A stretch of DNA of 64,000 nucleotides from Pisaster brevispinus. Lineage: Eukaryota; Echinodermata; Asteroidea; Forcipulatida; Asteriidae. Under the pieces are notes generated by a model, which saw nothing but the letters and a program-made list of their open reading frames with translations, was not told the DNA's origin and made no database searches. Shown here piece after piece: positions 1-13,600 of the stretch (the stretch's first letter is position 1; each line of letters begins with the position of its first letter). The position numbers and the translations under genes were made by a program. The stretch spans positions 1,612,001 to 1,676,000 of the forward strand of contig JAMKCF010000019.1 of assembly GCA_023634235.1 (NCBI GenBank). The letters run 5' to 3'.

Positions 1-643
1 TAGGCCTCGAAATAACCCACGGCACCCACAGCAATTGCCGTGGTGCCCTGTGCTTTTGCTGTGGTGCCCTTTGCAAAGTTCCAATACAAATTTAAATTTT
101 CCTCATAGAGTGCCCCTTAGCAGAGGAAAATTGCCGTGCCCATTCAAGAGCGAAGTTCAATGCCTGCAAATTTAACAACCAGTCAGCTTTCAGATTGGAA
201 ATAATAAATTTGTTTGTTTCAAAAATTTACTAATATTGTATTTTTTCTTTAAGAATCCTAGCTCATGTAAAACACACGAGGGGACAGAAAAATAATGCCT
301 CCCTCTAACCCTGCCGCCCCTTGAAAAATATTCCTAGATGATTTTTCGCAACCATAATGAAGATGACTTCATGAATGGAAAAATTAACATGCTTAGACAA
401 AATGTAATTCCCAACATGCTGGCCTGTTGCATGAACAATATGCACCAACTTCTCTTGATAAATGTGCAAGTTATTCAAATTAAAAGGAAGTTTGCGGCGG
501 CTATGGGCATTTCTGAAACAAGCAACTTCTGCCGACAGATCTCAAAAAGAAAAAAAAATGTATTGCAATTGTAAAATTCTTGGACTTCAATAATTTCTTA
601 ACCATTACATAAGACAATGACGTAACATAATGTGAAGACTTAC

Positions 644-3600
644 CACATTATGAATGATTTCCTCCGCACTAGACTGTCCAGCCTTCATGTAGAAGAGGAA
701 TGCAGTGTCGTACGTGCGGCTGGGTATAGCATCTAGAAGGTTCAAATCACTGGCAAAGCTAGCAAGGGTGCTGTCAAGTGCAACTACTGCAGGTGGGATG
801 GAGCTGTTTGAAGTCTCCTAAGGAAAGTACAAATTGGAACAGATGTGTAATAAGTACTGTGTATTTCACGCTTTCTGAATCCTGTAGAAAGAAATCCATA
901 GCACCTTGGATGTGATCAGAATGTAGATCCTTGCACATTCTGCTGCAAATGTTTAACTGCCCGACGACAGAAATCTTCTGGTGACGTAAAGCCAGCTTGA
1001 ATCCTTTGATTAGCAGTGGGTGCCAGAAACAAACAGCGTTATTTATTTATGATTTGCTTTACTGTTATGTTCATCAAACAGCTCAAGCACCAAACCCATG
1101 ATGAATAAGAGACAATGCGAGAGAAAAACCCCAAACGGAGTTATATAATTTCTGAGCTTACATCATTTTTCTAAATTCCGTTAAAAAAAAGACTTCAAAA
1201 GTATCCAACATTTGGGTGGAAATCTAAATAAAATAAGCCAAAAGTTGAGAAAGTCTCTTAAGTTCTGTCATTCTGATACATTAAGACCATAACTTTCTGC
1301 AATAACAATTTATAACATTACTTTTTCAACATTTTCTGAAGCAGGCCACATTTATCTACACACTTACAAATGTTAAGAGTTCGAGACAAATAACTTTTCA
1401 TACTCTGGTTGAAACTTGGCTTTTATGCAAAACCCACCTTGAGAGAGTCTAGACTCAGGTATCCCATATGAGATAGAATGAGTCTGGCCGAGCTGAACTC
1501 ACGACATGGATTGGGTGGCTTGCACTCCGTCCGAGCATTGGGGAAGCCCCCTCGCTCAATCTCCTCCCTCGCCGTCTCGCAGACGAACTTCTCATACTCT
1601 GTCTGCTCATCAATCAGATGCTCTAGTTTCTGGTGGTCTGATCTTGTGACGTCTGATTCAATGTCTTCTAAGGATGGGATGCTCTGATCACTACACAGTC
1701 AAGAAGAAAGCAATTTAAAACATGAGGCGATGCAATAGAAAGAAAAGCGTTCCTTCCTTTCTTTTTATTAGTCAAGTTACAAATATTGTTGGCAAGTACA
1801 TTAGCTAACGTTAATAAGAATATAGTCAGTATGCACTTTGAATAGCTTTATCAGGCCCAGTGGGTGTCTCAAAGTGCTCAGTATTTTTCCTACAAGGTAT
1901 GTGGAGCTACGAGTTGAAGTATGAGACCTATTCCTTTATAGCACCATGTAATGGTTTACAAGGTGCTGTGGTGCAATATGCAGCCAATCAAACCAGGAAC
2001 ACCGGGGCGAACCCCTTCTCTTTACAATAAGTGCACTGGGTTCTTTTACGTGCATTACACAACACACAGGACCTGTGACTTTACGGTCCATCTGAAGGAC
2101 GAAGCAATAATGGTGAAGTGTCTTGCTGAAAGACACAAGTGTCAAGACCTGGACTCGAACCCCTACTCTGCTGATCAGAAACACCAGAGCTTGAGTTAGG
2201 TGCTCCTATCCGATCGGCCATGACACACCACTTATTCCCCTGAAGACTGAATGCAAAATAAAATTAAAAGAAATACAATTTAAAAAAATTTAAAAACATG
2301 CAGCCCATAAGGAACAAGACAGACTCTGAGGTAATTCTTACGCTTGAGTGAGAGGAATTTTATCCACACTTTCTGGGAAGTGGCGTGAGGTGATTTCATG
2401 GTGAGTGCCTACATTGTCATCTGGTTCTGGTCTGTTTGGGTAGGTCAAACGGAATGACGTGTCCGTCTGTACAAATAACCAAAAAGGATAAAGATTAGAA
2501 GATGAACTAGATTGGCAAAAAGCACGGAAGTAAAAGCATCTAAGACGTCAGGTCTTCGTTAAGGATATTAATTTTAATATTAAAAGTGGCACTTAAAGTT
2601 TTATGGGTACACTCATGTTTTGACATATACCACTTTGGGTTGGGGAAAATACTGTAAAATCAGAGAGCAAGAAATTAGTTTGCCAACATATTTACTTCTT
2701 AAAATATTTTCTTGGTCAACTATCCACGTAGTCAAAGGTAGAGGATACTAACTTTTATCCAAGACAATAAAGACTACTTGCACACAATGTAGGAGTCAAA
2801 ATGATCTTATGATTTTTGAACTTCTAGCAATGCATCTGCCTCGTACTTGTGGTTGCTGCCACTTACATACACTGTACAATGTTTTATTGTGCAAAATAAC
2901 TCCTTAAAAACAGGAGATGACCATTCTGCTAGGATAGGTTGTTGCTATCTATTTACCTTGTCTTTTTTACAGCAGTGCCGTAGCTGCATGGTCCACACAT
3001 GCCGGCCTGTAGGGCATCGTATAATGGAGGTAACTGTTGGCAGAACCTCATCTGTAAAAGCGAAAGGAATTTAATATAAAACAGTCAAATGATGGGAAAA
3101 AATGTCACAACTCTCTGGTTGGAGTGATGGCAGAGTGGATAAGAGAAGGGGTACGTAGAGGAGATAAGTTTGGGAAATGGGGGGGGGGGGGGGGTAAGCA
3201 AGTTGTAGCCCGCCATTACTCTCTGCCAGAGGACTCTTTATCAGTGTAATCAAGGTGGGGTTTTTCCCAACACAAACTAACCGAGGCTGTTGTGGTGGCT
3301 GGGTGGCTATGAGTGCAGGTTCAGGAAGGATTTTGGAATATTTTGTGAAAGGTTGCCTACCACAGGTTTCTGTAGTATGACCAGATGACTCGCAGGGTGT
3401 TTTTTTTTTTTTATAAATACCTAACTAATGACTGAGGGTAGGAAAGGGGTACTAGAGAGGAGTCAGAATGAGGTATGGCTTCATTTGTAATGCCTCATGT
3501 CTGTCATTAATGACACTCCTGGTGCCAAAAGCAGATATCCACTTAAAAGCGGAGATTTCACAGGCCTGGTTAAGAAATGATTTGAAGCAATCAAAACACA

Positions 3601-4642
3601 AAACACTGAAAGGGACAAACGGTGAGGTGGCCCCTATAGACCTTATGCACATGAAGTCACTTGAGTAGGGCAGCCTTCAGAATAAGTCAAAAGGAGGTTG
3701 CTCATTAGCCCATCCGAGTGCCGCTCGTACAAATCTGTGCATTTGCATCATTTCATCATCTGTTTACCTCCAACATGGTGGCTGGAGGACGTCAATGCAT
3801 AATGTCTATTGCTGCTGGACTCAGAAACACATCGGACAAGCCCCTCCTATTTACAATAAATGCGCTGGGTTCTTTTACATGCATTACAGACAGGACCTAC
3901 CACTTTACTTTCCATCCGAAGGACGAAGCAATAATAATAAAATAAGTGTCAAGACAGGGACTTGAACCCACACTATGTTAACAATAAACACCCAGAGTCT
4001 AGTGCACTTGACCACGACACTCCACTTTGTAATGTTTAGAGTGAAAGGCTACCTACCACTGCTATCTGCAACTGGTCTCTCCAGTATAGCCACCAGGGTG
4101 GTGTTCTCAAGTACGAAGTACCTGAAGGTCGGTTGATGCTGCGAGTGGTGGCTGTTGGCGGACATGCTGTACTTGAGTAATGACTGCTCATCAAGGAGTG
4201 AGCCTATGGAGGCTGGACCACAGGGATTAGGAAAGCAACCCTGGAGAGGAAGGTTTGAAGGACAATAATTACGTGCAGCCTATGGTTCTGATTTCATGAA
4301 GAGAGAATTACAAAAACTAGATATGATTGAAACGAACCTGTGAATTTTTTAGCACAAGGATACCTCAGTTTCTGAGAAAACAGTGAAAATGGATTCATAT
4401 AAAAAGAGATAACTTAAAAATTTTAAAATAATTACTGAATGACTTCCTTGAATACAAAATATGTAATATATCTCCTACAAAATAATTACATCTCATACAA
4501 CAATGTCCACAACAAAAGTTCACAATGAATTGTGAATGTTTTCTTACTTCAGTATAATTCTTGTATGTATTTTTTACTTTCTTAATACTTATTAGCACAG
4601 TACGGCACAAAGAATCTCATATTGCTAAATCAATGTGATCAA

Positions 4643-4673
<31 letters not shown>

Positions 4674-7600
4674 ATGAATAAATGAATGATGAGTGAAGTT
4701 GTACTTCCAAACAATTACAAAATGACTTGAACAATAGCGATTTTGTAGAATTGGTTACCGAGATTGAACATTCACTCTAAAAGTAACAATGAAATTCTTA
4801 CCACATGATAGAGAATGCAAGCCAGCAATCCTTCAGCCGCATCCTTCACTCTCATGGAGGCAGGCTTCCGGTCCTTGTCCTGCTTGAACACTGGTGCTAT
4901 GGATGCCTTGCGCTGTGACTTTGTGCCTGATATACCCAGCTCTACCACCTCCAGAACACACTGCAGACATTCCTAGGGAATACCGTAACACAAAAACGTT
5001 GAGCCATGTATTGGTTTTAGATAAACGAAGGACAGAATTGTCAAGTGACTAAACTTGTCTAAAACAATCACAAAACTGAGAATTAATAACAGTGCTGGTT
5101 GTCAAATGTTCCTGGGAAGGGCCCACTCTTTTTACAGAGACATGAAATTTGTGGGGAAAAAAATAAATAAACAAACAAAAGGTTACCTACCAAACACAAC
5201 AAAACTTGTTGAGTCCTTTTCTATTTTTCTTTGCTATTTAAACATCAGAATTAAGTATAATTCTGCTGATCAGCTACATGACAGTTTACAATTGTGCCTG
5301 GTACTGCTAGTATGCATTTGAGTGGGTAGAGACAAAACCAGTAACAACATGTTGGTTTAAGCAGAGTGCTGAGCACAACACCCTTACAGCATTGGTCTTT
5401 CCTGTCTGCCTCAATTGATTTGTGGTTTACTCTTGAGTCTGTCTACAAATTTGCAAACTCTGCTTGCTATAATTTATCCACTGGTATCACTTCTATTCAA
5501 TATAATGTCCAATAAACAGCGGATAATTTGGTATTGAACATAGAAATGTTTGCCCTAATGGTTGCCAGATAACATGACATATTGTTGACCAACTTGACTT
5601 GCGAGTGTGACATCTCCTATGTCGAATTTGACAGTCTCGATGCTGACTGTACAGATAAGTTGTTCATCGAGACAAAATACTTTTGAGACAAGTTGTCCAT
5701 TGTCGCACCACATGTGCATTGCAGATATTCACTAGTTACCACACATGGATCTGTATCTGTGTATTCAAAGTGGGCGAACAAGATTCTGGTCTCACTAGTT
5801 TCAAAGCCACAACTTACCTTATCTTTGAGGAGATCTTCATGTTCAATCAGCCAGACAGTCAAACAATGAAACGCAGCCACAATGATGGAATGCAGATCTC
5901 TGGAATGGTACATGGACGGTCTGCTACACTGGTACACAATGTGATCACAGATCCACTTTACAGCTCGCTTACATTCCAGTGAATCTGCAAGAAATTTGAG
6001 GACATTGTTCTCATAATTTGGGAGGCTAATCATCCTTAGTTGCAGCTGAGAAGCTGAACTGCGAAGGCACAGCTACAACACGTTCGAGGTGCAGGCACGC
6101 AAGGGCGCCTTTGGCAGCCAGCCACACTGACCCAAATATGACTACAGAGCACAGCCAGAGATTAAAAGAGTGTTTGATTTTTCCGGAGGGAGGAAAACCG
6201 GAGGGTCAAGAGAAAAACCCTTGTGGCATAAGAGAACCAACGCACAACTCTATTCACATAAGGTAGAGCTGGGAATCAAACCAGGGCCACAGTGGTGAGA
6301 GGCGAGTGCTTTATGCACTACAACCCATGCCATATTGTTACAGGTTAATTATCAGTTTCTGATGGCTCAATTAACTATTATTTTGTAAGCTCTGGCGAAG
6401 TATTATATCAATATGGACATAACTCATGAACTAAATAGTGCAGAAAATAAAATCTCCTGAAACAACGTTTTCTATAAGTATTGAAACCTTTTATGACAGC
6501 TTTCTATCATAAAACTAAACCTGGAGAAATGCTAACAAGCTCTTTCAAACAATGCTTAATGACAACAACCTACTGTTAATAGTAATAATATTACTAATAA
6601 AAATAATGACTCTTGTATTGCGTGATTCCAGAGATTACTATTGTGCTTCACAAACATAGTATGACACAATAAACAACTAGTCAAACAACATCAGCATAAT
6701 GAACACACTCAGAACTAATGGGTTTTGAGATTGCGCTTGAACGCATCGACTGATGGTGAGGATCTTATGGTATGATCTTATGGATCTTACTGGTTCCATA
6801 GAGCTGTCCCGAAAACACTGAACGATCCATCTCCTATCCGTTTGTTACTCTTAGGGAAGATAAAACGAGTAATGTCCCGGTTTGCATGAAGAACTTTCCT
6901 CGATAATAAAAGAGTGGCACTGCAATCTGTAAAATAGACTGGCGACAGATCATTCAGAGCTTTGTAGATATAGAGCAGTGTTTTACTGTTATCATTACGA
7001 CTGTATTCTAACCTTGTATCTTGATCTTGACTTTAGCTAGTCCTGCCAGGAGTTCCAGAGCTGCTAAGGCAACTGTGTAATCAGTACTCCATGCAGACAT
7101 GAGCCTCTGACACACCAAGTGACAGCAGCGTACGAAGATGATCCAAGCTGAATCTACACAAACGTATAATATCAAGAACAAAAAAGGTACATCTAGTGAA
7201 TGCAGGACATACAGCTTATTTTATGTCAACCAATCAGTGTCTTCCACAGCAGCAGTCTGCAAAATTTATGCCGGCAACCCAATGAAAAATTCAGTCATTC
7301 GACTGCGACCCACCAATCAATCACTGGCTGATTTAATCTAATGCTGCAGAGGAAATGTCATAAACCAGCCTAATCTTTTTGTTATTGTGTTAAGCACTGT
7401 ATACGCAGTACTTCCCCCCCCCCCCCCAAGTCTGTGAAAAAAATACACATGCTTATTACTCAGGTGGGATTTAAAACCATGACCTTTGCCCTTCTAGAGC
7501 AAATGTCTTTCCACTCGATTACCGACATAGCCCGGTAGCTAAAGGCAGTTCAAATCCTGTATTTTAGCAGCGGCTAATGCCTGATTTTAATAGCTTTAAT

Positions 7601-10600
7601 TGCATTGAATTGAAATCAAAAGTTATAGAGGAGTACAACGTTTTGATGATAGACCGACAGTGAGGCACTCTCTGTTGCTGATGAAATGACCAAAATTGTT
7701 CAAATAAATTTGAGTGCTTTTTACAAAGTTTGGTGTCCCATCTGAATTTTTCACGACCCACTTGGGTCAAGACCCATAGTTTGCAATACGCTGTTCTACA
7801 ACTTATTACAGCACAGTTTTGCTCACAACTTAATTTGTTTTTATCTTATCTAGTCACAACCAAGCCCCATCCCAAACTGGTGGATCTCATACAACTGAAA
7901 CTAACCAAATTGTTCCTGTTAAGCCACGTTTAACTAAAAATCATTGACGGTTATTTACCTGATCTACCTGTGACAGAGCTGCGAGAGGATGTCCTGCTTC
8001 CAGTACCACTAGCCCGCTTCTCATCAATATCACCATCCCTGTGAAGATATCAGGGTTTTTGCTTTGAATGACTTGGCATGAATATATCACGGCAGATAGC
8101 AAAAATCAAATGTGTGATAGAATCAATGACTAAAGTGTTTAGTGCAAAAAGCCATTTGCGAGGTAGATTTGAATAATGTCTGGTACAATGACTTTCTTAG
8201 TCACAAGTACCCCTTAAATTTGAGTTCCTCAGACTATAGGGACAGTTATATGGGTGTCCTCCATCTCTTATGCAACTACACAAAAGCTTGCCCCGAATCA
8301 TGTGATATCAACTGTCTCTTTAGTATGAGAAATTCAAATTTAAGCGATAATTTGTAACTGAGCAAGTCATTGCACCAGACGTTATTCAAATCTAACTTGT
8401 AAGTGGCTTACTGTTTAAGTATACAAAATTTAGCCAAACTTGATAAGATCTTATCTTCAAAATCTGTAAATGATTTGGAAAAAATCTCTGCAATCTTTTA
8501 AACATATAATCAAGGCAACTCTCAATTGATTGGGCTTTATAACGATAGGCAATTCCGATTGGGCTTACCGTGTAAACCATTCCTAGTCACTAATTCAGAA
8601 AAGCTGTCTTAATTAGTAAAATAAAAAACCTTATGGATCAGGCTTATGTATTTTTCAAAACGATATTGTTTCCCCTTTTTTAACAAGACAGAGTTTGCGG
8701 GATTTGGAAACAAGAACGGACCTCTTTTTCCTTTCTCTCTCATTTGTTATTTCGTCCTCATCTTCCTCTTCCTCCTCATGCAAGATGTTTTTCTGCTGCT
8801 CCATCTCAGCCTGCATCGCTTCCATCTCTTCAGACATCGCTGAGTCCAGAACACAGAAATGCATCGCTCCTACACATAACAATAACAAACAATAATGGAC
8901 ATTTGTAGTGTGCCATGTCTGCCTGCCTGCATATGGAATAAAGTAGATTGGATTCGTCGTAGGATGTCCCGCCGCGGGCGACATAATAATAATGTCTGTC
9001 AGAAAAACACTCCTGGCGCAAAAAAACAAAGAACTCTGCCAATGACAGTATTTAAAGCCAAGACTGAACAATTAAATAAAAACTTCTGCTTCAATAATAT
9101 TTCAAACGATAACATTTTCCATGAATGACTTTAGAACTGTAACCAAACACTGAACTGCCTTTATAAACAAGAAATAAAGTAAAGCATCAATGTCTTCTTA
9201 AAGTAAAAGTACATCTTCAAAGTCACTCACAATTTCTTCAACTACAACGGAAGGGTCCGGTGCAATGCTTTCCATAAAATACATGGAACTTTCATCAAGT
9301 GCTGAATGTGGAATCTTTGCGTTTAGGGACAAATATAAAATTCTGGTACTGCTGCAGGAATTGATACAATTCCAACAGCAAAACATATCTTTTCAAACTT
9401 TAATGTTCATAAAGGTAGGGTCAGAGACTGGTTTTTGTCAACATTTTTATAAGCATGATTGTAAAGAAAGATACAATAAAAGTCACATGTGAAAGTTTCA
9501 GCTGAATACAATGTGTACTTGCTGAGAAAGCAGCAAACAACTGTAACTGTATTTTCACATGAACATCAAATCCATCCATTAGCTACAAAGTCATCTCTAG
9601 CCACAACATTTGTGAACTGACACCAACCCTCAGAAATCTGAGAAAGAATTCTTGCATGAATTATCTCTCAGATTCAAATGTTTTTAGTTGAAAATTATCT
9701 GAACCATTTTACTTCATATGGAATCCTTTCTCAAAACAGTTTATAATCAACAGCTGCAGTGCTTCTCACCAAGTAACTTTTTATGGTTCTTAATTTTTTT
9801 TGAGTACTTACAAATCTATGACCCTACCATTAAGAATGTAGAAAAGTATAAAAATCCTCTTGGAATATTTTATGGGGTGCTAAGGCATTTTTTAGAGGAA
9901 CGAAGGCAATTTTAACTGTTGCCTCTGTATCTCTTGGCCCGTCAGTGTAACGCAAACTTACCCAGAAGCATCTGGGTGTTGTAGGAATCTGTTTCACACT
10001 GAACTGCAGTAATCATGAGATCTACCAGCTTAGGTTTGAGGGAGAGAAACGTCACAACCTCCGGCCGACCAAGAAGATCCTCTGTAATCATTTCCTTCCC
10101 AGTCATCAGATCTACAAAGTAATAACTCAAAATACTGTAGTTACAAGTACAAAGAGTGTGAATTTGCAAAGTCTAGCACATAATCAAAGTTCTGATGGCC
10201 TAGTCATCGGAGTGTGGGTTTGAATCCCAGCCATAACACTTGTGTCTTAGGGTAAAAGATTTAAATCGTAAAATTACATCTCTTACAACCCAGGTGTATA
10301 AATGGGAACTTGTGAGAGCTGAGAGGGTATTAAGCTTGAGATTGTATGATCCCCAAGAAGTTGGAAAAGTTTAGAAATGGTTTCAGTAAGCCTGATGAAC
10401 AGGAATAATGTTATAAATCGCCTTTATCCAGTTACTAGGAAATATATATAACATATTATATATAAGATCCCACTGTTATTACTATTATTAAAGAGATTGC
10501 ATAGTTGGCTGCAAATTGCGCTAAGCACCTTGTAATTGAAACCCTTGCAAGCTGTCTCACAAGGTCTCACCAGTCAAAATGGCTAAAATATAAAAATGGC

Positions 10601-13600
10601 TTTGAAATGTCTGTGATATGAAACACTGATGAAGCACTAACTATTAGTGCCATCATTATTATCCCTAACTCTTGAGGTATGTCTACACAGAACCTAGTGA
10701 GGATACCTTGTATTGCTAGATCCTTGAAGTGATGAGGCAAACACAACATGGACAACAGTAGATGAATGGATGCCCGACGCAGCTGATGGTTTGACACCAA
10801 AGACCTGTGAGGAAATAATTCCATTAAGATGATTAACCGACATTTCACAGTAATAACAATAAAACCATACTTATATAGCTCACATCACTGTGAGGTCCCT
10901 ATGCACCGTCGTGAGTTTAACAGTTATACAGATTGAACAGATATGTCTTTACAATGGTTTTGAATTGTTCTGATGTTTTGGCTTGTTTGACAACCACTGG
11001 TAAGTTGTTCCACAACTGAACAGCAGCAGATTGGAAAGAGCGGGAACCATATGACTTAGTTTAACAACGGGGGAGTCAAAAGAATTGTATTGGTAGAACG
11101 CAGATTTCTATCTGGCTTGTACTGAACTAAACTTTAAAGATAAACAGGGGCTCTACCATCATGGACACATTTATATGCCAGAACCAAAACTTTAATAACA
11201 TCTATTCGTGGCCGTATTGGCAACCAGTGCAAACCACACATTACATGTAGGTGTATTGAAACTGAGGCAGACTTAGCCTTCCATAGTTACCGAGTGATAC
11301 AGAAAACACTGATAATCGCCACTGACTGAAATATTTGAAACATTGTTATAGCTTGAAATGATGATATTTCCACCTTTCAGTAAACCATGGAGCTATACAT
11401 TTCAAGGAGCTTTTTGGGACAATATCCTCAGCACTAGAGAAGTAAATAAAAAAGCGCAGGGTGTCTTCATATTTATAGAAAATTAAAAGCTACTTCTTTC
11501 AGAAGGCAGACATTAAAAAAGTCTAAATTCAGTTAAAAGTCTGAAAATTCTCATCCCTGTAAAGTAAAAACTGAGGCAGATTCACAGGTGAAACTTACTG
11601 GAATCTTATTTCTCTCTCAGGCAGCACAATCTGTAGAGCTGTGATGATGTCTGGGATCAACACCTGCACTCCTTTCAGATCAATGCGCAGTAAGTTGGTC
11701 GAGTTGTAGAGAATGCTGGATAGGACCTGACCACTCAGCCCCTGCAATGGGGGGAATTTGTTTGAAAAGACTGGATTGGTTTGGGGTGAAACACTATTTT
11801 AAAGAAACTCATCAACAGCTGAACCATACTACATGTACTTAGTATCTTCTTGAGGTTGTTAGTGGACTTATGGTGTAGCAGTTGTGAAAAAAGTAGTTGA
11901 AGTGAAATACAAATTACAAGTTAGCATAAATCCTTTATCATAAAATACTATTGGGCGACACTGAATTATCAGCCAATTGAACCCCTGCACCAACCTCACA
12001 CACGGCAACCGTCTGCCTCGATCGCCACTTTGGGAGTTAAACTGAAAGTACAAAAAGCGCTGCGTTGCCTAAAATGCACACTAACCTGTACAATACACAT
12101 AGGGACATCGACTCCCAAATTGGCACAACCCAAATTATTGTGATGATGGCGTCAGCAGTATGGTCTCAAAATGACTGAAAAACATTGACTGGATGGGTCA
12201 ATAAGAGGTTTAAACATGTTGGCCATTTCTGAATTAAGCACCTTCACCTGTGGCTGATAACTGTTTGGGAAAAGGTTAAGTACAGGTAGAAGTGGTGAAC
12301 TAGCCATAGCCATAACTGAAGCTATTGTTTCAATCCATCAGCTGTAGTAGCTCTAGCCAAGTAAATCAAAGTCTTTCTGATTGAATTTGGAGGTAACAAG
12401 ATACTAACGTGGTTGTACATAACTCTGTAAGACCCACCTCATCAACCCGGACTCCTTGACTGAAAGCCACATAGAATCGTCCCAGGTAGGCCTGCTGAAT
12501 TTCCTCATCTGACTTCCGACTGGTAAAGATACGACACAGCATGCCACAGGCTTCTGCTCTCCCCGCCTCGTAGTTATCAGGAAACTCTGACATGTCAAAG
12601 AGAGGATTGGCCGCCACAGATGCAGAGAACGGATCCTGTATTGAGACCCCTCTGAGATCACTCATGTGAGCAGCGCGAGACGCTTCAGGTATAGCGATGG
12701 AATGATGGCGCTTGAATGCCTTGCCTGTTCAAAATGAGCCAGTATGGAAGGATGTCAAGTCAAACTGAATTTTACTGAATAGTTACAAGATTCGCTCAAA
12801 AAGATTACAAAGAATTTACAAAATGTCAGAAGGTGCAGAGGTTTATAGAGTCAAGCAGAACCAGATATGTTCCTGACAGACAGCCTGATAGATATGCACA
12901 CACCATTGTTACAGTAAAACTAAATAATGCTATGGGTTTTCTTTTGGACTTGAGTTATGAGAACTAATTAAAAAAATTTCCATCAGGAGTGGAGGCTTAA
13001 TACCTGGAGTTTTCATAACAGACAAACTAAGTTAACTACAAACAAAAAAGAAACCAGACATTCACACGATTTCTCAGTTATCGTGACCTGAGCATTAATT
13101 TTCTGCTTGATGCCGACAGTTTCGTCGCAGTGCAAGCAAATCACAGGTCAACCTAAGGCTGTCTGCAATGCAGAGATACATTCCTCTGGAATATTGAAAC
13201 TAGTATTAACTCTACACTCAGTTAGCCTTTACATGTAGATTGAAACTAATCATTTATCCCGACCAACAGCCATTTGGGCTCGAAAGCATTCCATATCCAG
13301 TCACTCTATACTCCAACAATTGAGCATACAGGAAGTCCAAACTGAAACTAAAGCGTTCAAAAGACACCCAGACACTCTACCCAAAACCATGGTCAAATGG
13401 TGTGTGCTTATCTATCAAGCTCAATTACATTGAAACCCACAAAGAAATACTTTTTGTTCGTTGGATATCAGGTAGATAAGAGTACAAAACCACAGCAGTT
13501 CAACATTCAAAATGAAATGTTCCACACATGTTTATAGTTTGTTCAGTCACAATGAATGTTGATGGGACGGATGAACTTGAAAACACTGGTTAGGGTGTGA

